This document shows positions 16,660-25,472 of a DNA stretch of 44,003 bases, piece by piece. The stretch comes from Chitinophagaceae bacterium. Its GTDB lineage: Bacteria; Bacteroidota; Bacteroidia; Chitinophagales; Chitinophagaceae. The stretch lies in NCBI GenBank assembly GCA_020848815.1, contig JADLHL010000139.1:1-44003 (forward strand), read 5' to 3'. Position 1 is the first letter of the stretch. Every line of letters begins with the position of its first letter. Made by a program: the position numbers and the translations under genes. A model generated the notes under the pieces. It had not been told where the DNA came from. It was given only the letters and a program-made list of their open reading frames with translations, and did not search any database.

Positions 16660-17688
16660 ATGAAAAAGATTTTACTGATAGCAGCGGCTTGTGTGGCAAG
16701 CATGGCAGCTATGTCGCAAGCAGCGTTTGTGTTGAACAATAGCGGTAGCACACAAGCTTTTCGTTCTATCGATTCTGCCATCGCCTATGCACAATCAGGC
16801 GATACACTATACTTGCCCGGAGGTACGTATAATTCAAATACCATCATCATCAATAAAAAGTTGGCCATTTTTGGGGCAGGCCATTACCCCGATAGTACCA
16901 TCGCCACCGGCAGAACTGTTTTAAACTGTTCGATGGTTTTTATTGACGGAGCTTCGTTAAGTGTGTTGCAGGGCGTATACCTGGCGGGTAATATTAATAT
17001 GGGTAGTAATGCAACAAATAGTAATGTGAATGGCATCGTTATTTCTCGGTGTAATTTTAATGACCTCACATTTTCCTACAATGGAGCCACTGTATCATTA
17101 GCAAGCAATTTACTAATCCGTGAAAATGTGATCAGAAATGATTTGACTTTGATCAACGCTAAGGATAACCTGATAGAAAACAACATTATTGATGGTAGAA
17201 TAAACGCTGCCAATGGTTCAAATACCTTTGTAAACAATGTTGTATTCGGCAGAGCTGGAGCCTCAGGATATTCAATCAATAGTGTATACTCCTGTGTATT
17301 CGAAAACAATATTTTTTGCAATACATCTTCTTACGGTTTTTTAGGCAACAGCACTGCAAATACTTTTCGCAACAATGTGTTTCTTTTTCCGAATCAATTG
17401 GGTGGTGGCGATGTATCTGAACAAAATCTATTTAGCGTCCCCGATCCTTTTGTAAATAAGAACCTCACTATTTTCTCCTATACACAAAACTTTCATCTTA
17501 CGCCATCAAGCGTTGCTGTAACCGCCGGCAAGGGTGGTACAGCATGTGGCATTTACGGTGGGGTAAGGCCGTATAAAGAAAGTGCAGTGCCTTTGAATCC
17601 GCATGTACGTTCTTCCAATATTGCCGCCAATACCAATAATGCCGGACAAATACAAGTTCAGGTAACTGTAGCCGCACAGCAGCAGTGA
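16660..17688 (+). CDS. Secreted right-handed beta-helix protein, paralogue 3
   Basis: A 342-aa third paralogue: signal peptide MKKILLIAAACVASMAAMSQ, AYAQSGDTLYLPGG and KLAIFGAGHYPDS at the helix entry, many Asn-rich rungs (LLIRENVIRN, NLIENNIIDG, CVFENNIF) and the terminal GIYGGVRPYKESAVP to VTVAAQQQ module. An in-frame ATG at 16654 is the alternative start; the one chosen gives a standard signal peptide. It follows the five-repeat protein by about 40 bp and ends the operon. Unlike paralogue 1 the rungs here are very regular, so a long solenoid is likely. Confidence 0.85.
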   Translation: MKKILLIAAACVASMAAMSQAAFVLNNSGSTQAFRSIDSAIAYAQSGDTLYLPGGTYNSNTIIINKKLAIFGAGHYPDSTIATGRTVLNCSMVFIDGASLSVLQGVYLAGNINMGSNATNSNVNGIVISRCNFNDLTFSYNGATVSLASNLLIRENVIRNDLTLINAKDNLIENNIIDGRINAANGSNTFVNNVVFGRAGASGYSINSVYSCVFENNIFCNTSSYGFLGNSTANTFRNNVFLFPNQLGGGDVSEQNLFSVPDPFVNKNLTIFSYTQNFHLTPSSVAVTAGKGGTACGIYGGVRPYKESAVPLNPHVRSSNIAANTNNAGQIQVQVTVAAQQQ

Positions 17689-17905
17689 TTGCTGTACTGC
17701 CAGTAGCTAATGTTTCCACGGAAATCCGCTGCTGTTAACAATAGAGTTGATAATAGTTTCAATGGGATGAGATGGCTGATTTTCAGGACTTTTTTTAAGT
17801 AAGTGCTTCTGGGTAACATTTTGCGGCCACTTCAAATACATTTTTTGGGGGTAAAAAAGCCGCACAATTGAGCAAAACAGCGGGCAAGGTTTGCCCCTCA
17901 ACCGT

Positions 17906-17913
17906 TACTTTTG
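17906..17913 (+). promoter_or_regulatory. Candidate -7 element for carB half-gene
   Basis: TACTTTTG matches the Bacteroidota -7 consensus TAnnTTTG and lies 16 bp before the chosen start codon at 17930. No convincing -33 element is seen at the usual distance. Confidence 0.3.
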
Positions 17914-17929
17914 CCCAATTTTAAAATCC

Positions 17930-19573
17930 ATGCCAAGAGATCATTCCATCAAATCCGTACTCATTATTGGTTCCGGTCCCATCATTATCGGCCAGGCCTG
18001 TGAGTTCGACTATAGCGGCACTCAGGCTGCCCGCAGCCTCCGCGAAGAAGGTATCGAGGTTATCCTCATCAACAGCAACCCTGCCACCATTATGACCGAC
18101 CCCATGATGGCCGACAGGGTTTATTTATTGCCCCTTACGGTAGAAAGCATTGAGCAAATACTGCAGGAAAATAATATTGATGCGGTGCTGCCTACCATGG
18201 GTGGCCAAACGGCCCTCAACCTGGCCAAAGAAGCTGAAGAGCTGGGCATTTGGAAACAATACAACATTCGCCTGATTGGGGTAGACATTAAAGCCATCGA
18301 TAAAGCTGAAGACCGTGAGCAGTTCCGCCAGTGGATGATTCGCTTGGGCGTACCTGTGGCGCCAGCCAAAACGGCTAATAGCTTTTTGGAAGGCAAAGAG
18401 TTTGCTCAGGAAATCGGTTTCCCATTGGTGATTCGCCCATCATTTACCCTGGGTGGTACCGGTGGCGGTTTTGTGCATGGCAAAGAAGATTTGGATGAAG
18501 CCCTCAACCGCGGCCTCACTGCTTCGCCCATACACGAAGTGCTGGTAGAAAGGGCCGTGTTGGGTTGGAAAGAATTTGAGCTGGAACTCCTTCGTGATAA
18601 TGCCGACAACGTAGTGATTATTTGTACGGTAGAAAACTTTGACCCTATGGGGGTACATACCGGTGATAGCATTACGGTGGCACCTGCCATGACGCTGAGC
18701 GATACTGCCTTTCAACTGATGCGCAACACCGCCATCATGATGATGCGTGACCTTGGCAACTTTGCCGGAGGTTGCAACGTGCAGTTCTCACTCAATCCGG
18801 AAACAGAAGAAATCATTGCCATCGAAATTAACCCACGGGTGAGCCGTTCATCGGCACTGGCATCTAAAGCAACGGGTTATCCCATTGCTAAAATTGCTGC
18901 TAAGCTGGCCATTGGTTACAACCTCGATGAACTGAAAAACCAGATTACCGGCAGCACCAGTGCTTACTTTGAGCCGGCGCTGGACTATGTGATTGTAAAA
19001 ATACCCCGCTGGAACTTCGATAAGTTTAAAGGTGCAGATGATACACTAGGCTTGCAAATGAAGAGTGTGGGTGAAGTAATGGCCATTGGCCGCAGCTTTA
19101 ATGAAGCGGTGCAAAAAGCTTGTCAGAGCCTCGAAAACGAAGCCGTTGGTTTGGGCTACTATGGCAAAAGCCTGATGCATGCCGAAGAATTGCTGGAATA
19201 CATCAAAACACCGAAATGGGATCGCATTTTCCGCATTAAAGATGCGCTGATGGCAGGTGTATCGGTAAAAAGTGTGGTGCAGGCTACCAAAATAGACCGC
19301 TGGTTTATTTACCAAATCCGTGAGCTGTGCAAGCTGGAGCAAGAAATTGCGAAATACACCATTGATACCATTCCGCAAGACTTGATGAAGGAAGTGAAAC
19401 GCCAGGGCTTTAGCGATGAGCAAATTGCCCGCATCATGCGCAACTGCACTGCCGATCAGGTGTATGAAAAAAGAAAAGCATGGGGTATTACCCGTGTGTA
19501 CAAACTGGTAGATACCTGTAGCGCTGAGTTTGAGGCCAAAACGCCTTACTACTACAGCACTTTCGAAGGATAA
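17930..19573 (+). CDS. carB: Carbamoyl-phosphate synthase large subunit, N-terminal half only
   Basis: This 547-aa protein matches only the first half of CarB: the carboxyphosphate ATP-grasp domain ([48 protein letters not shown]) and the oligomerisation domain. It ends at PYYYSTFEG, where full-length CarB (about 940-1070 aa) would continue into the carbamoyl-phosphate ATP-grasp and allosteric domains. The stop is followed at once by an intrinsic terminator, and no C-terminal half exists in the window, so this looks like a stably split gene rather than a recent frameshift. Split carB is known in some archaea and Aquifex. With its partner it would make carbamoyl phosphate for pyrimidines and arginine. 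The start at MPRDHSIK (17930) fits family alignments. Confidence 0.9.
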   Translation: MPRDHSIKSVLIIGSGPIIIGQACEFDYSGTQAARSLREEGIEVILINSNPATIMTDPMMADRVYLLPLTVESIEQILQENNIDAVLPTMGGQTALNLAKEAEELGIWKQYNIRLIGVDIKAIDKAEDREQFRQWMIRLGVPVAPAKTANSFLEGKEFAQEIGFPLVIRPSFTLGGTGGGFVHGKEDLDEALNRGLTASPIHEVLVERAVLGWKEFELELLRDNADNVVIICTVENFDPMGVHTGDSITVAPAMTLSDTAFQLMRNTAIMMMRDLGNFAGGCNVQFSLNPETEEIIAIEINPRVSRSSALASKATGYPIAKIAAKLAIGYNLDELKNQITGSTSAYFEPALDYVIVKIPRWNFDKFKGADDTLGLQMKSVGEVMAIGRSFNEAVQKACQSLENEAVGLGYYGKSLMHAEELLEYIKTPKWDRIFRIKDALMAGVSVKSVVQATKIDRWFIYQIRELCKLEQEIAKYTIDTIPQDLMKEVKRQGFSDEQIARIMRNCTADQVYEKRKAWGITRVYKLVDTCSAEFEAKTPYYYSTFEG

Positions 19574-19590
19574 CGTTCTTGTATTTTTGC

Positions 19591-19629
19591 ACGGCAGGTT
19601 AAGCACATTTGTTTGGCCTGCCGTTTTTT
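19591..19629 (+). terminator. Intrinsic terminator after carB half-gene
   Basis: ACGGCAGG (19591-19598) pairs with CCTGCCGT (19617-19624) across an 18-nt loop, followed by TTTTTT. It starts 18 bp after the TAA stop. Confidence 0.8.
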
Positions 19630-19716
19630 ATTGCCCTTACATTTGACCTTATGCCACAGTACCTGAGCAAATAGAACGAATGGCTGGTGCGGAGTTTTTT
19701 TGGAAAGATAAGATGC

Positions 19717-21297
19717 CTACTTTTCTGAAATGATTCTCTCGTACATAACAGCACCATGAATCGTATCTTTTGCTATGTAGTGCTGCTGCATATACTTGGC
19801 AATCTGCGGTACATCATTCAGGGTAACAGCATTAAATTGGATGTGGTGCGGATCGATACGCAGGGCATTATCAACAATTATTTTGGGCCTTGATTTTTCA
19901 ATATCATCTATCCACTCTTTTGTTCTGTAGTCTTGTGCAGGACCGGGCATTACAATCCACCAATTATTACAAAGTCGCATACCCATAGGGCGCTCCGCCA
20001 TTACATACAGCCGGTCGGCATACCCCCAGATATGAATTTTATCGGTTGGTTTTGTAAGTTGTTGTATAACATTTGCTATAGCATAATCTTCTGGCGATTG
20101 TTTGTTTTCGGGTGTACGGTAGTTATAGCTGTTTGCAATTATTTGCAATACAATTACGGAGAAAACTGCATGTGGAGTATAGTTAGTTATTTTTTTGAAA
20201 GGCATTACTGCCTTGTGCAAAGAAGTAACTAATAAAATAGCAGGTACCCATAAGTATATGAGGTAATGAACAGAGTTCCAGCCGCTTTGCACAACTGCAT
20301 ATAAGTTAGCAATGAAAAAAAGGAATGTAAATACAACGGTATAATTCAGTTTCTTTTTTATTAGCGTTAGATACAACAATACGCCAATAGAGATAGTGCC
20401 TGCAATTGTAAGGATTATGGTATCTGTAGGGCGTATTATAAAGGCAAGGATTCGTCTGGGGGAGTACCTGTGAAGAAAACTATCTGCACTACTTTGTAAG
20501 GTGTAAGCGTAGTAGTAATAGTTGGCAAAGTAGTCGTTCAAAAAGCTTTGCCATTCGTGATGTAAAGCAAAATAGACACCAACCAAAACAGAGGGCAATA
20601 AAGCTCCTGTTGTTATTGTCAACATCATTTTAATCTTCCTGTTTTTCCAACAGTAGCCTATGGCAAATAGCCCGATTATTAATCCGGCTGGCGCATTTTG
20701 AAACTTGATAAAAGGAAGGCTGCCAAGTAGTAATCCCAGTGCAAGCGGATACCAAAACCGGGTGGGTCTTTGGCAAATAATGTACAGTAGCCATAATGAA
20801 ACTGTAATTTGAAACAAGGAAGGTGCTTCACTGTTGTAGCTAAAAAAATCAACATGCGAAGCTGTTGCCAAAACTGAAAACAGTGGCAGCACAAGTAGCC
20901 AGCCAGCCATTTGTTGGCGTGTATATTTCGCAATAAGCAACGCGGTGATACAAAATGAAGCGATAAAAAAAATTAATCCCAATAGATCAGCAGTAAAATA
21001 ATTTAGCGGTAAGCCAAGTAGCGGAAGAATGAGTAGCGGGGCCACAGTAAGGGGTCTGCCTTCGTTGCTGTTAAGCAGCCACCACAAAGGGTTGTTACTA
21101 AAAAAAGTAGAACGGGCAGAAGCCAGCCATATAGATGCATCAGCACCAGTTTCAAAATTTACAGTGTAAAAGCATCTAATGAGAATAGTGAGGCCGGCAA
21201 TGCAGAACAATGCTAATTGTAAGCTTGCTTTTTTTTTGTGCAAGGCATACGTAATGTAAAGTGATACAAGTGTGAAAGATAGTCCTGCTATAATCAT
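19717..21297 (-). CDS. Multispanning GT-C-type glycosyltransferase
   Basis: A 526-aa protein with about a dozen hydrophobic helices over residues 1-400 and a soluble C-terminal domain. Its layout resembles GT39/ArnT-like glycosyltransferases: an early loop with acidic residues after the first helices (NFETGADASIW), a Tyr-rich loop near the middle, and a periplasmic C-terminal region. These enzymes transfer a sugar from a polyprenyl-phosphate donor to proteins or lipids outside the inner membrane. The assignment is by topology and neighbours; no single motif proves it. It is the last gene of a GT2, methyltransferase, GT-C cluster, 9 bp after the methyltransferase. Confidence 0.78.
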   Translation of the reverse strand: MIIAGLSFTLVSLYITYALHKKKASLQLALFCIAGLTILIRCFYTVNFETGADASIWLASARSTFFSNNPLWWLLNSNEGRPLTVAPLLILPLLGLPLNYFTADLLGLIFFIASFCITALLIAKYTRQQMAGWLLVLPLFSVLATASHVDFFSYNSEAPSLFQITVSLWLLYIICQRPTRFWYPLALGLLLGSLPFIKFQNAPAGLIIGLFAIGYCWKNRKIKMMLTITTGALLPSVLVGVYFALHHEWQSFLNDYFANYYYYAYTLQSSADSFLHRYSPRRILAFIIRPTDTIILTIAGTISIGVLLYLTLIKKKLNYTVVFTFLFFIANLYAVVQSGWNSVHYLIYLWVPAILLVTSLHKAVMPFKKITNYTPHAVFSVIVLQIIANSYNYRTPENKQSPEDYAIANVIQQLTKPTDKIHIWGYADRLYVMAERPMGMRLCNNWWIVMPGPAQDYRTKEWIDDIEKSRPKIIVDNALRIDPHHIQFNAVTLNDVPQIAKYMQQHYIAKDTIHGAVMYERIISEK

Positions 21298-21306
21298 ACG
21301 CTTGAG

Positions 21307-22074
21307 TTAATCGAGCTTTTGTAATACAGTAAATACACTGGTGCCCCAGGGCGGGCTTACAATCTTATTTTCCAGCTTTAATATTTGCAAGCAACTATTG
21401 TTAATGAATGGCGACGGCACTGTCAGGTCAGAGCTGATTTCGTTGGCATGAGTGATGCCCGTGTAATGTTGAAGCAGTTTCCATTTTCGAATCGCCCACA
21501 CCATCGGTGATAACAGAAAATTCCAGTATCTGTTTTTTAAGATGATACAGCCAGCCGCTGTTGCATAGCGTTCAAAATCTTTGGCAGTAAATCGTTTGAT
21601 GATGCCCACCTGATGATCGTGTGTGCCCTTGAATGCTTTGAATGCATTGTTGTTGGTGATGATGATGCCGCCGGGCTTCAGCATTTGTGCAAATTGCTGT
21701 AATACTGCCACTATCTCTTCATCTACCAGATAGGTCATTACATCCATACAGCAAATAACATCAAACTGTTGTCCATGAAAGTGCATCGCTGTTTCCTGAA
21801 TATACCCTTGCTTTACCGGTACCTCAGTTTTTGCTGTGGCAAATGCCACGGCATCTGTTGATGCATCTAACGCAAGCAGATTGTTGTAACCCATTTGTTG
21901 TAACCGAAGCAGCAAACCACCAGTGCCACATCCTGCATCTAATATGTCAGGGTTGGTTTCTGGCAAAAAACGTTGCTGAATGACTTCGCCTACCTGATTG
22001 TGCAAATGACGGTACCACCAAAGTGTGGTTTCAGATTGGTGCATCAGCGCATACTCATGCTTCTTTCCGATCAT
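21307..22074 (-). CDS. Class I SAM-dependent methyltransferase
   Basis: A 255-aa protein with motif I ILDAGCGTGG (44-52 region), a motif II-like acidic strand end LLALDAS, and DVICCMDVMTYL as motif IV. The N-terminal YALMHQSETTLWWYRHL resembles the ETHWWF segment of methyltransferases in polysaccharide and glycolipid clusters. The substrate is unknown, but lying between a polyprenyl-phosphate sugar synthase and a GT-C enzyme suggests modification of a surface glycan or its lipid carrier. Its start overlaps the end of the GT2 gene by 20 bp; a second ATG at 22044 would avoid the overlap. Confidence 0.88.
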   Translation of the reverse strand: MIGKKHEYALMHQSETTLWWYRHLHNQVGEVIQQRFLPETNPDILDAGCGTGGLLLRLQQMGYNNLLALDASTDAVAFATAKTEVPVKQGYIQETAMHFHGQQFDVICCMDVMTYLVDEEIVAVLQQFAQMLKPGGIIITNNNAFKAFKGTHDHQVGIIKRFTAKDFERYATAAGCIILKNRYWNFLLSPMVWAIRKWKLLQHYTGITHANEISSDLTVPSPFINNSCLQILKLENKIVSPPWGTSVFTVLQKLD

Positions 22075-22990
22075 CCTTTATGCTCTTTTGTTTTACAACG
22101 TATTGTGGCCAGCCATTTTGCGTCATCATTATTTTGCCCAGGTATTCGCCCAGTAAGCCCATGGCAAAAAACTGTAAACCCATTACTAATACCAGGGTTA
22201 TCCAAACTATGTGTTCTGCTTTGTAGTACTCTTCAAAAAACCAGATGATGACAGTTTCGAAAACTATAGCTAACAAACCCAATGCTATAAACAACCAGCC
22301 CGACATGAAAAGAATGCGTAACGGACGTGGACTGCAGATGATGAACATATTTAGAAACAATGACACTAACCTGCGAATGCTATAATTGCTTTTACCTTCT
22401 TTTCTTTTTTGATGATCTACCAGTTGGCTGTCTACATTGCGGGTAACAGCGAATATCAATCCATCTATAAACGGATAGGGGCCTTTGTAGCGGACAATTT
22501 CATCAATCACAGGTCGGCTAATGACTTTAAAGCTAGAGAGGTACAAGTTTTTAGGCTTATCCATCAACTGGCTGATAAGCCAATTAAATAGTTTACTACC
22601 CAAATTCCGAAACAATGAATGTTCTTTTTTTCCATAGCTGGCATACACCACATCCAAATCGTCTTGCCGGGCTTTTTCTACCAGCTTTAGCATTTCTGCT
22701 GGCGGATTCTGAAAGTCATCATCGATGATGGCTGCATAGTCGCCGGTGCAATGGTTTAGCCCGCACATCACTGCATTGAACTCGCCAAAATTTCTGCGCA
22801 AACTAATGGCCTGCACATTGCTGTATTGCTGCGCCAATTGAAAAATAATGCGTTCGCTTCTGTCTCTGCTACCGTCGTTTACCAAAACAATTTCAACATT
22901 GGTTGCGGGTAGCGATTGCTGTAGCAATGCCACCAAATTACCAATGGACGATTCACTATTGTATACCGGAATAACTACAGAAAGTAACAT
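22055..22990 (-). CDS. GT2 glycosyltransferase, polyprenyl-phosphate sugar synthase type
   Basis: The 311-aa protein opens with LSVVIPVYNSESSI and has LVNDGSRDRSE, the DDDFQNPP metal/nucleotide-sugar motif, and RRNFGEFNAVMCGL. The C-terminus holds two transmembrane helices (FMSGWLFIALGLLAIVF and WITLVLVMGLQFFAMGLLG), the layout of DPM1/GtrB/ArnC enzymes that load a sugar onto undecaprenyl phosphate. The start at MLLSVVIPV (22990) was chosen because the longer frame upstream lacks protein-like sequence. It is the first gene of a three-gene cluster and likely supplies the donor for the GT-C enzyme at the end. Confidence 0.9.
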   Translation of the reverse strand: MLLSVVIPVYNSESSIGNLVALLQQSLPATNVEIVLVNDGSRDRSERIIFQLAQQYSNVQAISLRRNFGEFNAVMCGLNHCTGDYAAIIDDDFQNPPAEMLKLVEKARQDDLDVVYASYGKKEHSLFRNLGSKLFNWLISQLMDKPKNLYLSSFKVISRPVIDEIVRYKGPYPFIDGLIFAVTRNVDSQLVDHQKRKEGKSNYSIRRLVSLFLNMFIICSPRPLRILFMSGWLFIALGLLAIVFETVIIWFFEEYYKAEHIVWITLVLVMGLQFFAMGLLGEYLGKIMMTQNGWPQYVVKQKSIKDDRKEA

Positions 22991-23146
22991 GCAGAAGGGC
23001 GCTGGGTGTTTCAGCCAGACAAATATACTTTGGGATAGCATGCATAGGCCAGCAGGATAACCGCATGGCATAAGAAAAGGCCACCATGGGGTGGCCTTCG
23101 TTGAATGAACAAGGGTAAGCATGCTGCATTAAAGCAGCTATATATT

Positions 23147-23572
23147 TTACTGGCGGGGACGAATGCCTTGAGGACGATTCATGCCTGGCCGTTCGCCGGC
23201 TTCGCGGCGGCGTTGCAGTTCTTTGCGTAGCATTTCTCCCCAGGTACGTTCGGCACGGAGCAGCTTGTCAAACTTTTGCTCACTAATGCACTTGGTAAAC
23301 TCTGGCTTGTACTGCTTGCGCATGTTCAGGAGTTTTTCTTCCCAATCTAATTCGGAACCTTTTTTCTCCCGGTGCTCTTGCATCATACGCCGCATATCGC
23401 CCTGATATTTGTTGTACACGGGCCAAAACTTTTCTGCTTCAGCAGGTGTAAGCTCCAGTTGCTTGCTGATGAATGCAATGCGCAATGCTTCTACAGCATC
23501 ATCTTTCTTGTCTTGTGCATGGGCCAATATGCTCATGCCAAACATCCATACTAATACGAGTAACTTTTTCAT
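23147..23572 (-). CDS. Spy/CpxP-like periplasmic protein
   Basis: A 141-aa protein with a signal peptide (MKKLLVLVWMFGMSILAHAQ). The mature part is highly charged and helical: ALRIAFISKQLELTPAEAEKFWPVYNKYQ, then basic/acidic helices and an Arg-Pro-rich tail. Short LTxxQ/E-type helical proteins next to ECF sigma genes are common in Bacteroidota and resemble Spy/CpxP chaperones; this is family resemblance, not proof. The start at MKKLL (23572) gives a proper signal peptide; a longer frame would run back into the gene upstream. It lies 22 bp after the anti-sigma-like gene in the same operon. Confidence 0.8.
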   Translation of the reverse strand: MKKLLVLVWMFGMSILAHAQDKKDDAVEALRIAFISKQLELTPAEAEKFWPVYNKYQGDMRRMMQEHREKKGSELDWEEKLLNMRKQYKPEFTKCISEQKFDKLLRAERTWGEMLRKELQRRREAGERPGMNRPQGIRPRQ

Positions 23573-23594
23573 GACAAAGGGTAGAGTTGAATCA

Positions 23595-24392
23595 TTAAAT
23601 ATTTTTTTGAGTGACAGGATGCTGTTGCAATTGTTCGCTAATGGCTTCTGTACTGATGGTTTGTAATGCCGCTTCAAAATTGTCTGTTTCCAGCAAGTAG
23701 GCGGCTTCTGTTTGGCTGCTGCTTTGGCCGATGGCCGAAAATGCAGATTCCAATGTATTGTCGTCGAGGTTGGCCAATTGCAAACTAAACTCCTGTGGTA
23801 TTTCCACTGTGTCTACTGTTGTTGTGGCCAAGCCGGCATTGTTGGCAGCATGGTCGGCAACAGTCATTTGCCAAATGCTGAAACCCGCTATCATGATTGC
23901 TGCTGCAATAGCTATACGTACAATGGCTTTGCGGGTAATGCTCACCACTTTGCCAACTGTAGCAGGTATGGCGGGTTGCAGTTGGTCAAAATATCCTGCA
24001 GGAACTGCGTAGGGCATTTGCTTAGGCATAGCCGCCAATGTTGGTGCTATTTCCTGCAGTTCGTTGGCAGCGGTTGCCGCCATAGGTTGCAACGAATCAA
24101 AGTAACCTGCAGGTACGCTGTAAGGCATTTGTCGTGATAAATCTGCTACTGTTGGTGCTACGTTTGTCAGCTCTTGTTGTGCCTCTTGCTGGCGTACCAG
24201 TGCCAACATGTTGTCGGCAAAATTGTCAAAATAACCGCTGGGTACTGCTGTAGCATTTACCTGCGCCAGCATGCTGTTTGCCAGTTGCTCAAAGTAGCCT
24301 GCAGGCACTTCAAATGGCATTTGGCGGCTTGCGGCAGCAAGCGTGGGTGCTATATTTTTCAGTTCGTTCAATATCGTAGTATCGGGTGTCAT
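23595..24392 (-). CDS. Anti-sigma-like membrane protein with four VPAGYF repeats
   Basis: A 265-aa protein whose N-terminal 140 residues hold four copies of a VP(A/S)GYF motif (about residues 29-34, 50-55, 93-98, 130-135). Three of them are preceded by an IAPTLAAxxxQMP-type stretch. A single transmembrane helix (157-175) follows, then about 90 mostly periplasmic residues. In Bacteroidota a single VPxGYF element is typical of short membrane proteins encoded beside ECF sigma factors, so an anti-sigma or signalling role is likely. The fourfold repeat is unusual. It lies 48 bp downstream of the sigma gene. Confidence 0.75.
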   Translation of the reverse strand: MTPDTTILNELKNIAPTLAAASRQMPFEVPAGYFEQLANSMLAQVNATAVPSGYFDNFADNMLALVRQQEAQQELTNVAPTVADLSRQMPYSVPAGYFDSLQPMAATAANELQEIAPTLAAMPKQMPYAVPAGYFDQLQPAIPATVGKVVSITRKAIVRIAIAAAIMIAGFSIWQMTVADHAANNAGLATTTVDTVEIPQEFSLQLANLDDNTLESAFSAIGQSSSQTEAAYLLETDNFEAALQTISTEAISEQLQQHPVTQKNI

Positions 24393-24440
24393 GTTATTTA
24401 CTGTTAGTCAGACTTTTCAATTGTTAACTGGTTTAACAGC

Positions 24441-24998
24441 TCAGGCATGTTTTACAATATAATCTTCAATTTTTTTGGCAGCATGGTGGTAGCTGGCTTT
24501 GAGTGCACCGGTGGTGGTACCCAGCATTTTGCTCATTTCTTCGTACGGCATTTCGTCGTAGTAGCGCAGGTTAAATACAAGGCGTTGTTTTTCGGGGAGC
24601 TGATTAATGGCCAGTTGCAACTGCCACTCCAGCCGGGTGCTGTCGAAGTGTTTATCTGCTTTAATGCTGTTTTCAAAATCATAACCGTTGTCTTCATTAC
24701 TCAGGCTTACAGCGGAGGTTTTCTTTTTTTTCTGCTCCAAAAAACTAATGCTTTCGTTGGTGGCTATGCGGTACAGCCAGGTGTACAGCTGGCTGTCCTC
24801 CCGAAAATTGGCCAGTGCATTCCACACTTTTACAAACACGTTTTGTAGCACGTCGTTCGTGTCTTCGTGTTCAATAACCATACGCCGTATGTGCCAGTAG
24901 AGTTTCTCCTGGTATTTTTTAATGATGGCGGTGTAAGCCTTCTCCCGAAGTTCGGGCAGGGCAAACTGTGCCAGTAGTGTTTTGTCGTCGAGGTGCAT
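24441..24998 (-). CDS. ECF-type RNA polymerase sigma factor
   Basis: A 185-aa sigma-70-family protein. Region 2 spans about residues 25-95 (YWHIRRMVIEHEDTNDVLQNVFVKVW, FREDSQLYTWLYRIATNES) and region 4 spans 125-183 (INQLPEKQRLVFNLRYYDEMPYEEMSKMLG, KASYHHAAKKIE). There is no region 1 or 3, as usual for extracytoplasmic-function sigma factors. It is the first gene of a minus-strand operon with the VPAGYF-repeat membrane protein and the Spy-like protein, so the three probably form an envelope-stress module. Confidence 0.93.
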   Translation of the reverse strand: MHLDDKTLLAQFALPELREKAYTAIIKKYQEKLYWHIRRMVIEHEDTNDVLQNVFVKVWNALANFREDSQLYTWLYRIATNESISFLEQKKKKTSAVSLSNEDNGYDFENSIKADKHFDSTRLEWQLQLAINQLPEKQRLVFNLRYYDEMPYEEMSKMLGTTTGALKASYHHAAKKIEDYIVKHA

Positions 24999-25063
24999 GC
25001 AGGGAAGATTTTCAGTAAAACATGGCTATGACCACAAATTGGAGGGCGGGTTTAAGCTACTGC

Positions 25064-25109
25064 AAAAAACAAACGCAGCAAACCGTTGGGGCTGCTGCGT
25101 TTGTTTTTT
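25064..25109 (-). terminator. Terminator of the XRE gene
   Basis: A perfect 17-bp inverted repeat (25064-25080 / 25093-25109) bearing A6 on one side and T6 on the other, with a 12-nt loop. It is 12 bp past the XRE stop codon. Either strand could be terminated, but only the minus-strand gene ends here. Confidence 0.85.
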
Positions 25110-25121
25110 GGCTATTATCAA

Positions 25122-25391
25122 TTAGTAGGCCGCTGCTTCTGTGCTGAACTGGCTGGCCTGTATGGTTTGTTTTTTGCGCTTCAGGCGGTGTATTTCAAAT
25201 TCATCATCAAAATAATCATACACGTTTTCACCAAAAATGCGGCTTAGCGCTTTGCAATGTCTTACGGTAAGTTCCGTGAGGTTGTTTTCAATTTTGCTGT
25301 AGGCTGCTTGCGAAATGCCCATTTCCATGGCCACCGCATCTTGCTTGATGCCTTTTTTCTCCCTCAGTTGTTTGATGATTCCTCCTGGCAT
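25122..25391 (-). CDS. XRE-family helix-turn-helix regulator
   Basis: An 89-aa protein with a Cro/CI-type HTH: IIKQLREKKGIKQDAVAMEMGISQAAYSKIE, then LTELTVRHCKALSRIFG (residues about 4-58). A short acidic and then Lys-rich tail follows. It has no toxin or antitoxin partner next to it, and its terminator isolates it from the sigma operon. Such small stand-alone XRE proteins are common in Bacteroidota; the target is unknown. Confidence 0.88.
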   Translation of the reverse strand: MPGGIIKQLREKKGIKQDAVAMEMGISQAAYSKIENNLTELTVRHCKALSRIFGENVYDYFDDEFEIHRLKRKKQTIQASQFSTEAAAY

Positions 25392-25472
25392 GGCGTAGAG
25401 TTTTAGCTATAACCGCAAAATCTCCAAAATGTTTCAACAAACCTGATTAAAAATGCAAAATTGTTGCAAAGA

